Source: Candidatus Hydrogenedentota bacterium (GTDB lineage: Bacteria; Hydrogenedentota; Hydrogenedentia; Hydrogenedentales; JAEUWI01). Taken from it: a stretch of 64,000 bases of DNA. The stretch covers positions 1-64,000 of the forward strand of contig JAHBVV010000030.1 of assembly GCA_019637335.1 (NCBI GenBank), read 5' to 3'. Below, one piece after another: positions 16,371 to 25,275 of this stretch. How positions within the stretch are numbered: the first letter of the stretch is position 1; the number at the start of each line of letters is the position of its first letter. The position numbers were made by a program, and so were the translations under genes. The notes under the pieces are model-generated. The model ran no database searches, was not told the origin of the DNA, and worked only from the letters and a program-made list of their open reading frames with translations.

Positions 16371-17534
16371 GTGCCGGGACCGCCGAAAAACATAACCATT
16401 CTCGGGTCCACCGGTTCGATCGGCCGCAGCGCGCTCGATGTGGTGCGCCATTATCCCGGCCAGTTTAACGTGGTCGGCCTGGCCGCCGGCCGAAACACCG
16501 AACTGCTCGCGGAGCAAATTCGGGAGTTCAGGCCGCGCTACGCCGCGATGAGCGATCCGGACGCGGCGCGCGCCCTGGCCGCGATGGACCTGGGCGTCAC
16601 GATAATCGATGCCCCTTCCCCGCTGGATGAGCTCGCCCGCATCCCGGCGGATACCGTGCTGTGCGCAATGGTCGGCGCGGTGGGGCTCCCCCCGCTGCTG
16701 GCGGCCATAGACGCCGGGAACCGGGTGGCTGTGGCGAACAAAGAGCCGTTTGTGATGGCGGGGAAGCTGGTGATGGAGCGCGCGGCGGCCCGGGGGGTGG
16801 CGGTGCTGCCGGTCGACAGCGAGCACAACGCGATTTTCCAGTGCACGATGGGGCACGCGCACGGGGACATCCGCTGCATACATTTAACGGCCTCCGGCGG
16901 GCCCTTCTACCGGCGCGATCGGGCCAGCCTGGCGGACGTAAAGCCGGCGGAGGCGACCCGGCATCCGACGTGGGACATGGGCGCCAAGATCAGCGTCGAT
17001 TCCGCAACCTTGATGAACAAAGGGCTGGAAATTGTGGAGGCGATGTGGCTTTTTGACCTGGCGCCGGACCAGATCGACGTGGTGATCCACCCGCAGAGCA
17101 TTATTCACAGCCTCGTGGAGTTCAAGGACGGTAATATTCTGGCCCATCTGGGCGTTACCGACATGCGCTTTCCCATTTTGTTCGCACTAACGCACCCTGA
17201 ACGGGTAGAATTACCCATGGAACGGCTGAAACTGACCGCCTTGAAGGCGCTCACATTTGACGCGCCCGATTTCAGCGCGTTTCCGTGCCTGGCCTACGCG
17301 CGCAACGCAGCGGCCGCGGGCGGGACGGCGCCGGCCATACTGAACGCGGCCAATGAGGTGGCCGTGGAAGCCTTTTGCGGCCACCGCCTGGGCTTCCTCG
17401 ACATCAGCGAAGTGGTGGGCCGGGTCTATACGGGCAGCACCATACACCAGGATTACAGCCTGGATGCGGTTCTTGCGGCCGATGCGGAGGCGCGGGCGCG
17501 CGCTTGCGAGGCCGTGAAACAATTAGGACATTAA
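16371..17534 (+). CDS. dxr: 1-deoxy-D-xylulose 5-phosphate reductoisomerase
   Basis: 387 residues from GTG 16371, immediately after ptsI; the upstream extension to 16041 is antisense-like noise inside ptsI. NADPH site NITILGSTGSIGRSALDVV at the N-terminus; VANKEPFVMAGKLVMERA, LPVDSEHNAIFQC, and the substrate/metal region LTASGGPF and MGAKISVDSATLMNKGLEIV are all intact. It makes 2-C-methyl-D-erythritol 4-phosphate, the committed step of the MEP isoprenoid pathway, so the organism makes isoprenoids by that route. Linkage to the rseP gene is common in bacteria. Confidence 0.97.
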   Translation: MPGPPKNITILGSTGSIGRSALDVVRHYPGQFNVVGLAAGRNTELLAEQIREFRPRYAAMSDPDAARALAAMDLGVTIIDAPSPLDELARIPADTVLCAMVGAVGLPPLLAAIDAGNRVAVANKEPFVMAGKLVMERAAARGVAVLPVDSEHNAIFQCTMGHAHGDIRCIHLTASGGPFYRRDRASLADVKPAEATRHPTWDMGAKISVDSATLMNKGLEIVEAMWLFDLAPDQIDVVIHPQSIIHSLVEFKDGNILAHLGVTDMRFPILFALTHPERVELPMERLKLTALKALTFDAPDFSAFPCLAYARNAAAAGGTAPAILNAANEVAVEAFCGHRLGFLDISEVVGRVYTGSTIHQDYSLDAVLAADAEARARACEAVKQLGH

Positions 17535-17538
17535 ATTC

Positions 17539-19236
17539 ATGTCGAGTATCGTGATCTTTCTGCTCGTGCTGAGCTTTCTGGTGTTCGTCCACGAGTTGGG
17601 CCACTTTCTGGCGGCCAAAGCGTGCAACATCTACGTGGACCGCTTCAGTATCGGCATGCCGCCGCGGATCGCCGGCTTCAAGTGGGGCGAGACGGACTAC
17701 TGCATCGGCGCACTTCCAATTGGCGGCTACGTGAAGATGGCGGGCCAGGAAGACGCGCCGCTAACCGAAGAAGAACGCGAAAAGGATTACGGGACGGTGC
17801 CGCCGGAGCGGTGGTTCAGCAATAAGCCGGTTTGGCAGCGCCTTGTGGTGCTGGTGGCGGGTCCGCTGGCGAATCTCGTGCTTGCGGTCGTGCTGTATGG
17901 GCTGCTTGCCGCGATCGGCGAGGAAGTGCCGAAATCGATGCTTGAGCCGCGGATCGGCAAGGTGGATTCCGCCTATCCCGCGGCATCCGCTGCGCTGTAC
18001 GAAGTTCCGGAGGGCCAGGACACGGTGGCGCGGGAAGGCGAGCCGGACGCAGTAGGCTGGAAGACAGGCGATGTGATCCTGCGGATGAACGGGGCGCCGA
18101 TCGAAAACATCATCCCGGATCTCGCCATGAACGCAACGCTTCACGGCGACGGGCGGGCGCACGAATTCCTGATCGAGCGGGCGCACGCGGACGGCACGTC
18201 GACGCGCTACTCCTGCGCGGTGACGCCAGCCCGGAATGAAGGCGACAAGTACCCCCGGTTTGGGGTGGAGCCGTTCTCCTCGGTACTTGTGGCGAATATC
18301 CTGGAGGACACGCCGGCGGCGGAGGCGGGGCTGCAGCCTGACGACATCGTGACGCGGGCCAATGGCGAGATCGTGGACCGGACGACGTTTATCGAATTGA
18401 CCCAGGACTTTCCGGAGGGTGAATCGCTGGATCTGATGGTGGCGCGCGGCGGCGAAACCCTGCACCTTACGCTGACCCCGCGTACGGTGGGCAAGTTCAA
18501 GTCGATGGCGCTGAGTGCGCCCACACAGGACCCGGAACCCGAATCCTCGGCCCCGATGGTCGCCCTAATTGAGAAGTCGTTCAGCGAGAAAACCGGGTTG
18601 CAGCGCAAGGACCGGATCGTGTCGGTGAACGGGCGCCCGATGGGCTACGAAGCCCTGTCCGAACTCGTGATGGAGAGTCCGGGCGAAACGCTTCAGGTGG
18701 AAGTGGAGCGCCCGTCGATCCTGTTTGGCCTGCTCCAGCGGAGGGCGCAACTCACGCTCGATCTTCCGGTTGACGACGCGCGCGCGATAGGCATCGCGAT
18801 CGCGCCGGAGTTTGTATTCCACCGCGTGCCCCCGTCCCAGGTGGTCCCCGAGGCGTTCCGGAAGAGCTACCAGGCCGTCCACACGACGCTGCTGACGATC
18901 AAGGGCCTGATAGTGCGCGACGTGAGCCCGAAGGACCTGGGCGGCCCGGTGATGATCTTTCAGGTGACGCGGGACGCCGCGCAGATGGGCTTCGGGCGCC
19001 TGGTTTTCTTCACGGCGCTCATCAGCATCAACCTGTTCGTGTTTAATCTGCTGCCGCTGCCGGTGCTCGATGGCGGACAGATTCTCATCAACGGACTGGA
19101 GGCCATCCGCCGCAAGCCGATCAGCATGGTGGTGCTGGAGCGCTACCAGACCGCCGGCCTGTTCCTGATCATCGGCCTCATGCTGTACGTCACGTGGAAC
19201 GACGTTGGCCGGCTGATTTCCGACCTGTTGCCTTGA
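17539..19236 (+). CDS. rseP: RIP metalloprotease RseP (site-2 protease)
   Basis: 565 residues, beginning 4 nt after dxr. The first membrane segment contains the zinc motif HELGH (VFVHELGHFLAAKA, residues about 14-28). The last-but-one membrane segment has LLPLPVLDGGQILINGLEAI, which supplies the third ligand. Two PDZ-like domains lie between them (about 215-300 and 315-395; SSVLVANILEDTPAAEAGLQ and SEKTGLQRKDRIVSVNG). It cuts anti-sigma factors within the membrane after a first periplasmic cut. It is longer than E. coli RseP (450) because of extended periplasmic loops. The membrane-spanning anti-sigma at 3106 could be a target, though nothing here proves it. Confidence 0.95.
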   Translation: MSSIVIFLLVLSFLVFVHELGHFLAAKACNIYVDRFSIGMPPRIAGFKWGETDYCIGALPIGGYVKMAGQEDAPLTEEEREKDYGTVPPERWFSNKPVWQRLVVLVAGPLANLVLAVVLYGLLAAIGEEVPKSMLEPRIGKVDSAYPAASAALYEVPEGQDTVAREGEPDAVGWKTGDVILRMNGAPIENIIPDLAMNATLHGDGRAHEFLIERAHADGTSTRYSCAVTPARNEGDKYPRFGVEPFSSVLVANILEDTPAAEAGLQPDDIVTRANGEIVDRTTFIELTQDFPEGESLDLMVARGGETLHLTLTPRTVGKFKSMALSAPTQDPEPESSAPMVALIEKSFSEKTGLQRKDRIVSVNGRPMGYEALSELVMESPGETLQVEVERPSILFGLLQRRAQLTLDLPVDDARAIGIAIAPEFVFHRVPPSQVVPEAFRKSYQAVHTTLLTIKGLIVRDVSPKDLGGPVMIFQVTRDAAQMGFGRLVFFTALISINLFVFNLLPLPVLDGGQILINGLEAIRRKPISMVVLERYQTAGLFLIIGLMLYVTWNDVGRLISDLLP

Positions 19237-19333
19237 TTCCCGCAGTACCCGAGTTCGTTTTCCGTTCCGAGCGGGCGTAACGCCGCACCGCGGACCTGCG
19301 CGCGCGCCCGCAGCCTCCTGGAGTACCCGACCC

Positions 19334-20644
19334 GTGAGAAAAGTAACATGCAAGTTCGGCGGCACCTCGCTGGCCGACGCCCAGAACATTCGCATTATGG
19401 CCTCCATCGTGCAGGAGGATCCCGCGCGCCGCTTTGTCGTGCCGTCGGCGCCGGGAAAGCGCTTTGATGGCGATAAGAAGGTGACGGACCTGTTGTACGC
19501 GTGGCACAGCATCGCCTCCCAGGGCCTGGACGCGTCGGAGCCCCGGCGCATCATTCAGGAGCGCTTCGAGACGCTGGCGAGCGAGCTGGGTGTGGAGTTT
19601 GACGTCGCCGCGCAGCTTGACGAGATAGCAGGCCACGCTGACAATGAAAATGGCGCGGATTATATGGCGTCTCGGGGTGAATACCTGAACGGGCGCCTGA
19701 TCGCGCTGCTGCTGGACGCGGTGTTTATTGACCCGGCGGACTATATCCGCTTCACGAATAGCGGAGACTTCGACCCGGCGACCTACACGTTACTCGGGGA
19801 GCGCCTTTCCGGCGACGGCCTTTTCGTAATCCCCGGATTCTACGGCGCGCGCCCGGATGGCAAAATCAAGACCTTCTCCCGGGGCGGGAGCGACGTGACC
19901 GGATCGATCGTCGCGCGGGCGACCGGATCGGAACTTTACGAGAACTGGACGGATGTGCCGGGCTTCCTGATGGCGGACCCCCGCATCGTGGAGAAGCCCC
20001 GGCGGATTGACGAAGTAACCTACCAGGAGCTCCGCGAACTTTCGTACATGGGCGCGTCGGTGCTCCACGACGAAGCGATCTACCCCGTCCGCGAGCCGGG
20101 GATCCCTATCCAGATCCGGAGCACGCGGGAGCGCGAGAACCCGGGCACGCGGATTGTAGCGAAGCGCGTCAGCACGCACCCGCTCTGCGGTATTGCGGGG
20201 AAATCCGGCTTCAGCATGATCAGCATCGAGAAGGCGCTGATGAACCGGGAGCGCGGCTTCGGGCGGCGCGTCCTCACCGTGCTGGAAGAGTATGGGATCG
20301 GCTGGGAACACATGCCCACGGGCATTGACACGATGTCGCTGATCATCCGCGACGAAGAACTTGGCGAGGCCGGGGAGAAGCTGGTGGAGGATATCGAGCG
20401 CCGTTGCGTGCCGGACAGCATCTGCCTGACGAACGGGCTCGCGATTATCGCGACGGTGGGCCAGGGGATGAATCACCACGTGGGCGTGGCCGCCCGCCTT
20501 TTCACGGCGCTTGCGGAAGCGAATGTGAACGTCCGGGTAATTGATCAGGGGTCCTCGGAAATGAATATTATAGTGGGCGTGGAAGAAGAGGCCCTGGCGC
20601 CGGCCGTCCGGGCGATATACGACGCGTTTATAACCTGGGATTAG
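19334..20644 (+). CDS. lysC: Aspartate kinase
   Basis: 436 residues from a GTG with GGAG about 11 nt upstream. The amino-acid kinase domain starts with TCKFGGTSLADAQNI and includes FSRGGSDVTGSIVARATGSE, the aspartate/ATP site, and YMGASVLHDEAIYPV. Two ACT domains at about 300-436 (SMISIEKALMNRERGFGRRV; LAEANVNVRVIDQGSSEMNI) point to allosteric control by an amino-acid end product. It phosphorylates aspartate in lysine/threonine/methionine synthesis. Monofunctional, without a fused homoserine dehydrogenase. About 100 bp separate it from rseP, and pyk follows after 3 nt. Confidence 0.94.
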   Translation: MRKVTCKFGGTSLADAQNIRIMASIVQEDPARRFVVPSAPGKRFDGDKKVTDLLYAWHSIASQGLDASEPRRIIQERFETLASELGVEFDVAAQLDEIAGHADNENGADYMASRGEYLNGRLIALLLDAVFIDPADYIRFTNSGDFDPATYTLLGERLSGDGLFVIPGFYGARPDGKIKTFSRGGSDVTGSIVARATGSELYENWTDVPGFLMADPRIVEKPRRIDEVTYQELRELSYMGASVLHDEAIYPVREPGIPIQIRSTRERENPGTRIVAKRVSTHPLCGIAGKSGFSMISIEKALMNRERGFGRRVLTVLEEYGIGWEHMPTGIDTMSLIIRDEELGEAGEKLVEDIERRCVPDSICLTNGLAIIATVGQGMNHHVGVAARLFTALAEANVNVRVIDQGSSEMNIIVGVEEEALAPAVRAIYDAFITWD

Positions 20645-20647
20645 TGT

Positions 20648-22159
20648 ATGTCAATGCACCGCCGCACCAAGATCGTGTGCACTATCGGGCCCGCCACGCG
20701 AACCCCCGAGATGATCGAGAAGCTGATTGACGCCGGCATGAACGTGGCGCGCCTGAACTTCTCCCACGGGTCGCACGAAATCCACCGGAAGCAGATTCAC
20801 GTAATCCGCGAGGTGGCGGAGCGGAAGAACGCGAACATCGCGATTCTGATGGATTTGCAAGGCCCGAAGATCCGCACCGGGAAACTCGAGCCGCCGCACC
20901 GGATCACGCTGGAGCCGGGCGCGCCGTTTACGATCACCTCCACGGAGATCATTGGGAGCCGCGAACGGGTTTCCACGACCTACGAGAATCTCCCCAACGA
21001 TGTGAAGGCCGGCGATCGGATCCTGCTTTCGGACGGGACGATGGAGCTCGCGGTGGAGTCCGTTGCGGGGAGCGATGTCCACTGCCGCGTGGTGCGCGGC
21101 GGCGAGCTTGGCGAAAGCAAGGGGATCAACCTGCCCGGCGTTCAAATCGCGGAGCCCTCGCTCACCGAGAAGGACCGGCTGGACGTGGCGTTGAGCATCG
21201 AGGAAGAGGCCGACTTCATCGCCCTTTCCTTCGTGCGTTCCGCGGACGACATTCGCGGGCTTCGCGCGCTGCTGGCGGAGTCCAACAGCCCGATCGGCAT
21301 CGTGGCGAAAATCGAACGCCCGGAGGCATTGGAAGAGTTCGAAGAAATTGCCACACTGAGCGATGGTGTGATGGTCGCGCGCGGCGATCTCGGGGTCGAG
21401 GTGGATTTTGAAGAGGTCCCGTCGATACAGAAACGCCTGATTCAGACGTGTAATGAGCTTGGCGTGCCGGTGATTACGGCCACCCAGATGCTGGAATCGA
21501 TGGTCGAGTGCGGCCGCCCGACCCGCGCGGAAGTCACCGATGTGGCCAACGCCATCTACGACGGCACGGACGCGGTGATGCTGTCGGCGGAAACGGCGTC
21601 GGGCCGCTATCCGATCGAGGCCTGCTCGGTGATGGCGCGGGTGGCGCGCAAGACCGATGACGAGATGCGGGATCGCGTGCAGGACCGGAGAATGCGCGAT
21701 CTCCGCCGGGATGTCCTCGCGAAGCGCCGGAGAGGTCTTGCGGGCGTCCATCACAACTCATACGCGGACGCGATCGGCCAGGCGGTATACCGGATGTCCG
21801 AAAGCCTGGATATCAACCGGATCGTCTGCTTCACTTCGACGGGTTACACGGCCAGCGCGATTGCGCGCTTTCGCCCGGGAGTGCGCATAACCGCGATTAC
21901 GAACAACCCGGTCACCTGCAGGAAGTGCGCCCTTTTCTGGGGCGTCTCCGGCGTGCTGACGAAGGATTTCGACCTGATCGAGGTGATGGTGCACGAGGTG
22001 GAGGAGCAGTTGCTCCGCCACGAGGCCGCGGAATGCGGGGACACCATTCTAATTGTCGCCGGCACGCCCCTGGCCGTCGGCGGCCGGACCAACATGTTGA
22101 AACTGCACACAATCGGCGACGAAACGGAAAACCCGGGAAACCGATGCGGCGGGGAATGA
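20648..22159 (+). CDS. pyk: Pyruvate kinase
   Basis: 503 residues. Barrel motifs KIVCTIGPATRTPEMIEKLI, MNVARLNFSHGSHEIHRKQI, ILMDLQGPKIRTGKLE, the catalytic IGIVAKIERPEALEEF, ARGDLGVEVDFEEVP, TATQMLESMVECGRPTRAE and AIYDGTDAVMLSAETASGRY are intact; the lid domain is present and the C-terminal allosteric-type domain follows from about 380. It converts PEP and ADP to pyruvate and ATP. A basic insert near residues 345-370 (RDRVQDRRMRDLRRDVLAKR) between barrel and C-terminal domain is longer than usual. Sitting near ptsI, it competes for the same PEP pool. Start: the ATG at 20648 (MSMHRRTK); a second ATG lies two codons on. Confidence 0.96.
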   Translation: MSMHRRTKIVCTIGPATRTPEMIEKLIDAGMNVARLNFSHGSHEIHRKQIHVIREVAERKNANIAILMDLQGPKIRTGKLEPPHRITLEPGAPFTITSTEIIGSRERVSTTYENLPNDVKAGDRILLSDGTMELAVESVAGSDVHCRVVRGGELGESKGINLPGVQIAEPSLTEKDRLDVALSIEEEADFIALSFVRSADDIRGLRALLAESNSPIGIVAKIERPEALEEFEEIATLSDGVMVARGDLGVEVDFEEVPSIQKRLIQTCNELGVPVITATQMLESMVECGRPTRAEVTDVANAIYDGTDAVMLSAETASGRYPIEACSVMARVARKTDDEMRDRVQDRRMRDLRRDVLAKRRRGLAGVHHNSYADAIGQAVYRMSESLDINRIVCFTSTGYTASAIARFRPGVRITAITNNPVTCRKCALFWGVSGVLTKDFDLIEVMVHEVEEQLLRHEAAECGDTILIVAGTPLAVGGRTNMLKLHTIGDETENPGNRCGGE

Positions 22160-22250
22160 ACTGGAAAAACGGTTTTCGCGAATGCACTCCGGAAGGGCGG
22201 GCGGCCCATTGAGTAACCCGAGTCCGCCGGAGGAGTATCTGAACCCAGCC

Positions 22251-23000
22251 ATGCCACACACCACGGTCGACGAAGACTGGTATGCCTCCGCGTTTGACGC
22301 GCTGTACCCCGTCGTCTACGCGCACCGCACGGTGGAAGCCGCGACCGACGAGTCCGCATTCGCCATCGACCAGTTGCGGCTGTGCACGACTTGTTCGGTG
22401 CTGGACCTGTGCTGCGGCAACGGGCGGCACATGGTGCACCTGCTGAAGCATACCCCCCACGTGACCGGGCTCGACTACTCTCCCAGCCTGCTCCATCTTG
22501 CGCGCGGGCTTCTGGCCGGGGAGGGTTTTCTGGTGCGGGCGGATATGCGCGCCATCCCGTTTGCGGGCGCGTTCGACGCGGTAGCCAATTTCTTTACAAG
22601 CTTTGGTTATTTCACCCGCGACGAGGAGAACCAGGCGGTGGCGCGCGGGATCGCGTCGGCGCTGAAGCCCGGCGGGCGCTTTTTCATGGACTACCTGAAT
22701 CCGGCGCACGTCACGGCGAACCTGGAGCCGGAAAGCCGGCGGCGCGCGGAGGACCTCGAGATTATCGAGCGTCGCTGGATCGATCCGGCAACCCGGCGCG
22801 TGAACAAGGCGATGCGGGTGCTGCGCGACGGCCACACCCTGAGCGAAACGTCCGAGTCGGTACGCCTGTACAGTCCCGACGAGCTGGTGCGCCTTCTGGG
22901 GCAGGCCGGGTTGCATGTCGAGGCCCTCTACGGCGACTACGGGGGGCATCCCGCCGGCGATGACCGGCCGCGCCTGATCGCGGTCGGGACGCGGTCCTGA
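22251..23000 (+). CDS. SAM-dependent methyltransferase in the bacillithiol operon
   Basis: 249 residues from ATG 22251; an in-frame TTG at 22209 and ATG at 22182 are possible, and a strong GGAGGAG (22229-22235) lies 15 nt before 22251. Class I Rossmann fold: SVLDLCCGNGRHMVHL (motif I), VTGLDYSPSLLHLARGL, VRADMRAIPF, and FDAVANFFTSFGYFTRDEEN (motif IV region), then GGRFFMDYLNP. It ends 2 nt before bshC. A methyltransferase (NmbA) that makes N-methyl-bacillithiol is known from green sulfur bacteria; this gene is a candidate for that role by position and fold. That assignment is inference. Confidence 0.8.
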   Translation: MPHTTVDEDWYASAFDALYPVVYAHRTVEAATDESAFAIDQLRLCTTCSVLDLCCGNGRHMVHLLKHTPHVTGLDYSPSLLHLARGLLAGEGFLVRADMRAIPFAGAFDAVANFFTSFGYFTRDEENQAVARGIASALKPGGRFFMDYLNPAHVTANLEPESRRRAEDLEIIERRWIDPATRRVNKAMRVLRDGHTLSETSESVRLYSPDELVRLLGQAGLHVEALYGDYGGHPAGDDRPRLIAVGTRS

Positions 23001-23002
23001 TC

Positions 23003-24562
23003 ATGGCGGGGCTGCTCGATTCCTATCTTGCCGGAGCCCCCGAACTGCGCGCCGCGTATGCGGCGGGGCCGGAGTCAGTCGCGAGCCATCCGATTCCAGC
23101 GCGCCCGTGGGATGCGGCGCTTGTCGGGGAGATGCGGGCATACCAGGCGCGCATCGGCGGAACCGCGCAGGTCGAGGGCGGCGAGGGCGTGATTATCACC
23201 GGCCAGCAGCCGGGCATCTTCACGGGCCCACTTTACACGATCTACAAGGCAATCACCGCGATCCGCCTGGCGGAATCCCTACAGCGGGAGACGGGGACGC
23301 CATTCGTGCCCGTGTATTGGGTAGGCGGCGACGATCACGATTTTGACGAGATTCGCCGCGTGCATCTGCTGAGCAAGACACACACGGCGGTCCCGCTGGC
23401 GCTGGCCCCCCTGGCTAGCGCGGGTGCGCGCTCAATATTTCAGATCCCGGTCGATCCCGCGTTGCACGGGCTGGTGGACGAGGCCGCGCGCGTGGCTACC
23501 GGCTCGGAATTCACGGAGGAGGTACGCGCGTTTCTGCACAAGAGCCTGGAGGCCTCCGCGAATCTCTCGGAGTGGCACGCGCGGCTGATGGCGCGCCTGT
23601 TTCGCGACACGCCGCTGGTATTTTTCACGCCCGAACTCCCCGCCGCGCGCGCCGCCGCGCGCCCTGTTTTCCAGCGCGAGATCGAATCGCCGCTGGAGAG
23701 CACCGCCCGCGTCAACGAGGGCGGCGCGTTGCTGGACGCGGCCGGATATGGCGCGCAGGTGGTGAAAGCGGAGGACGCCTGCAATTTCTTCCTGGAGCAC
23801 GGCGGACAGCGATGTCGGGTGCGGTATGTGGAAGGCCGTTTTCTGCTGCCGGACACGGGCGACGCGTTTACACCGGACACAATGCTGTCGCTTTTGGACG
23901 CAGCGCCAGATCGCTTCACGGCCAATGTGGCGCTGCGCTGTATCGTGCAGCAGCACCTCTTCCCGGCGCGCGCCTACGTGGCGGGCCCCGGGGAACTGGC
24001 CTACTGGGGGCAATTAAAGGGGCTCTTCGCGCACTTCGACGTGCCGATGCCCGTGGTGTACCCGCGTTCGCGGGCCGTGCTGACCACCCTGAAGACCAAC
24101 AAGCTGCTGAAGAAGTACGGGTTCCGCCCGGACGATTTCCTGGAATCGCCCGGAGGGCGTGAAGAGCGCGCCCTCCGCGCCTCGGGCTCGGATCCCGCGC
24201 TTGAGGTGCTTACGCGCCACCGGGCGGCCCTGGAGGCGGAGTTGGATGCGATGGCGCGGGACTTCGGGGCGCTGGGGCGCGCGGGCAAAGCCGCGGGCGA
24301 CCTGGCGGGGTCCTTTGGCGGCCAGGTGCGGCGGGGGCTGGATCACCTGGAGCGCACGCTGCTACGCGCGGACGAAAACCGTACGGCCTCGGTGCGCGCG
24401 CAGCTGGATCGCCTGTCGGCGGAACTGGCTCCGGAGCGGAAGCCGCAGGAACGCTGCTATACGATTTTCTCCTGGGTCTTCCAGCACGGCTGGGGCCTGG
24501 TTCCGCGCCTGATCCGGGAGCTCGATCCCGCGAATCACGGCGTGCAGGAGGTGGAATTATGA
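23003..24562 (+). CDS. bshC: Bacillithiol synthase BshC (putative cysteine ligase)
   Basis: 519 residues. Family signatures include VIITGQQPGIFTGPLYTIYK near residue 66, VPVYWVGGDDHDFDEIRRVH near 102, and ARAYVAGPGELAYWGQLKGL near 325 with PMPVVYPRSRAVL following. A coiled-coil arm lies near 400-480. BshC performs the last step, joining cysteine to glucosaminyl-malate to give bacillithiol. It is followed by bshB1 with a 4-nt overlap and then bshA, so all three enzymes of the pathway are encoded together, a compact arrangement. Confidence 0.93.
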   Translation: MAGLLDSYLAGAPELRAAYAAGPESVASHPIPARPWDAALVGEMRAYQARIGGTAQVEGGEGVIITGQQPGIFTGPLYTIYKAITAIRLAESLQRETGTPFVPVYWVGGDDHDFDEIRRVHLLSKTHTAVPLALAPLASAGARSIFQIPVDPALHGLVDEAARVATGSEFTEEVRAFLHKSLEASANLSEWHARLMARLFRDTPLVFFTPELPAARAAARPVFQREIESPLESTARVNEGGALLDAAGYGAQVVKAEDACNFFLEHGGQRCRVRYVEGRFLLPDTGDAFTPDTMLSLLDAAPDRFTANVALRCIVQQHLFPARAYVAGPGELAYWGQLKGLFAHFDVPMPVVYPRSRAVLTTLKTNKLLKKYGFRPDDFLESPGGREERALRASGSDPALEVLTRHRAALEAELDAMARDFGALGRAGKAAGDLAGSFGGQVRRGLDHLERTLLRADENRTASVRAQLDRLSAELAPERKPQERCYTIFSWVFQHGWGLVPRLIRELDPANHGVQEVEL

Positions 24563-25275
24563 CCGTGGACGTGCTCGCGATCGGGGCGCACCCGGACGAC
24601 GCGGATCTGGGCGTCGGCGGGCTCCTGTGCAAGGTGGCGGCGACTGGTCGCCGCGCGGCGATTCTCGATCTCACGGCGGGCGAGTTGGGATCGCGCGGGA
24701 CGGTGGAAGAGCGGGCCGCGGAGGCGGCGGAAGCCGCGCGATTACTGGGGGTCTGCGAGCGCCGGAACGCCGGCCTGCCGGATGGGGGCGTGGCCAACAC
24801 GCCCGAGCAGCGGCTGGCCGTGATCCGGACAATCCGGGCGCTGCGCCCGAAGGTGTTGCTGGCGCCCATGACGCCGGACCGGCACCCGGACCACACGGCG
24901 GCGCACGACCTGGTGCGCGACGCGAACTTTTTTGCGGGGGTGCACGGCATCGAGACCGGGCAACCGGCGTACCGGGCCGGAACGATCTACTACTACCACG
25001 CCTACGAGGATTTCGGCCCCGAGCCCACCCGCGTGGTGGATATATCGCGGGTGTTCGCGCAAAAGCTGGAGGCGGTGCGGGCGTTTCGGTCGCAATTCTA
25101 CAATCCGGACTATCCCGGCCCGGAGACCCTGGTCGCCTCGAAGGCCTTCTGGGAGCGTATCGCGGTGCGCGCAGCGTACTGGGGCGGCCGCATCGGGGTT
25201 TCGCATGGCGAGCCGCTTCATGGCACAATCCCTGTAGCGATGGACTTGCCGCCCGAACTGGAGAATATTCCATGA
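24559..25275 (+). CDS. bshB1: Bacillithiol biosynthesis deacetylase BshB1
   Basis: 238 residues; start overlaps the bshC stop (ATGA). A LmbE/PIG-L zinc deacetylase with the AHPDD metal motif at the start (VLAIGAHPDDADLGVGGLL), LDLTAGELGSRGTVEERAAE near residue 36, and PMTPDRHPDHTAAHDLVRDA near 110. It removes the acetyl group from GlcNAc-malate, the second step of bacillithiol synthesis. The HPDHxxAH histidines and the C-terminal region (KLEAVRAFRSQF) match the BshB1 subtype rather than BshB2 or mycothiol MshB. Confidence 0.93.
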   Translation: MTVDVLAIGAHPDDADLGVGGLLCKVAATGRRAAILDLTAGELGSRGTVEERAAEAAEAARLLGVCERRNAGLPDGGVANTPEQRLAVIRTIRALRPKVLLAPMTPDRHPDHTAAHDLVRDANFFAGVHGIETGQPAYRAGTIYYYHAYEDFGPEPTRVVDISRVFAQKLEAVRAFRSQFYNPDYPGPETLVASKAFWERIAVRAAYWGGRIGVSHGEPLHGTIPVAMDLPPELENIP

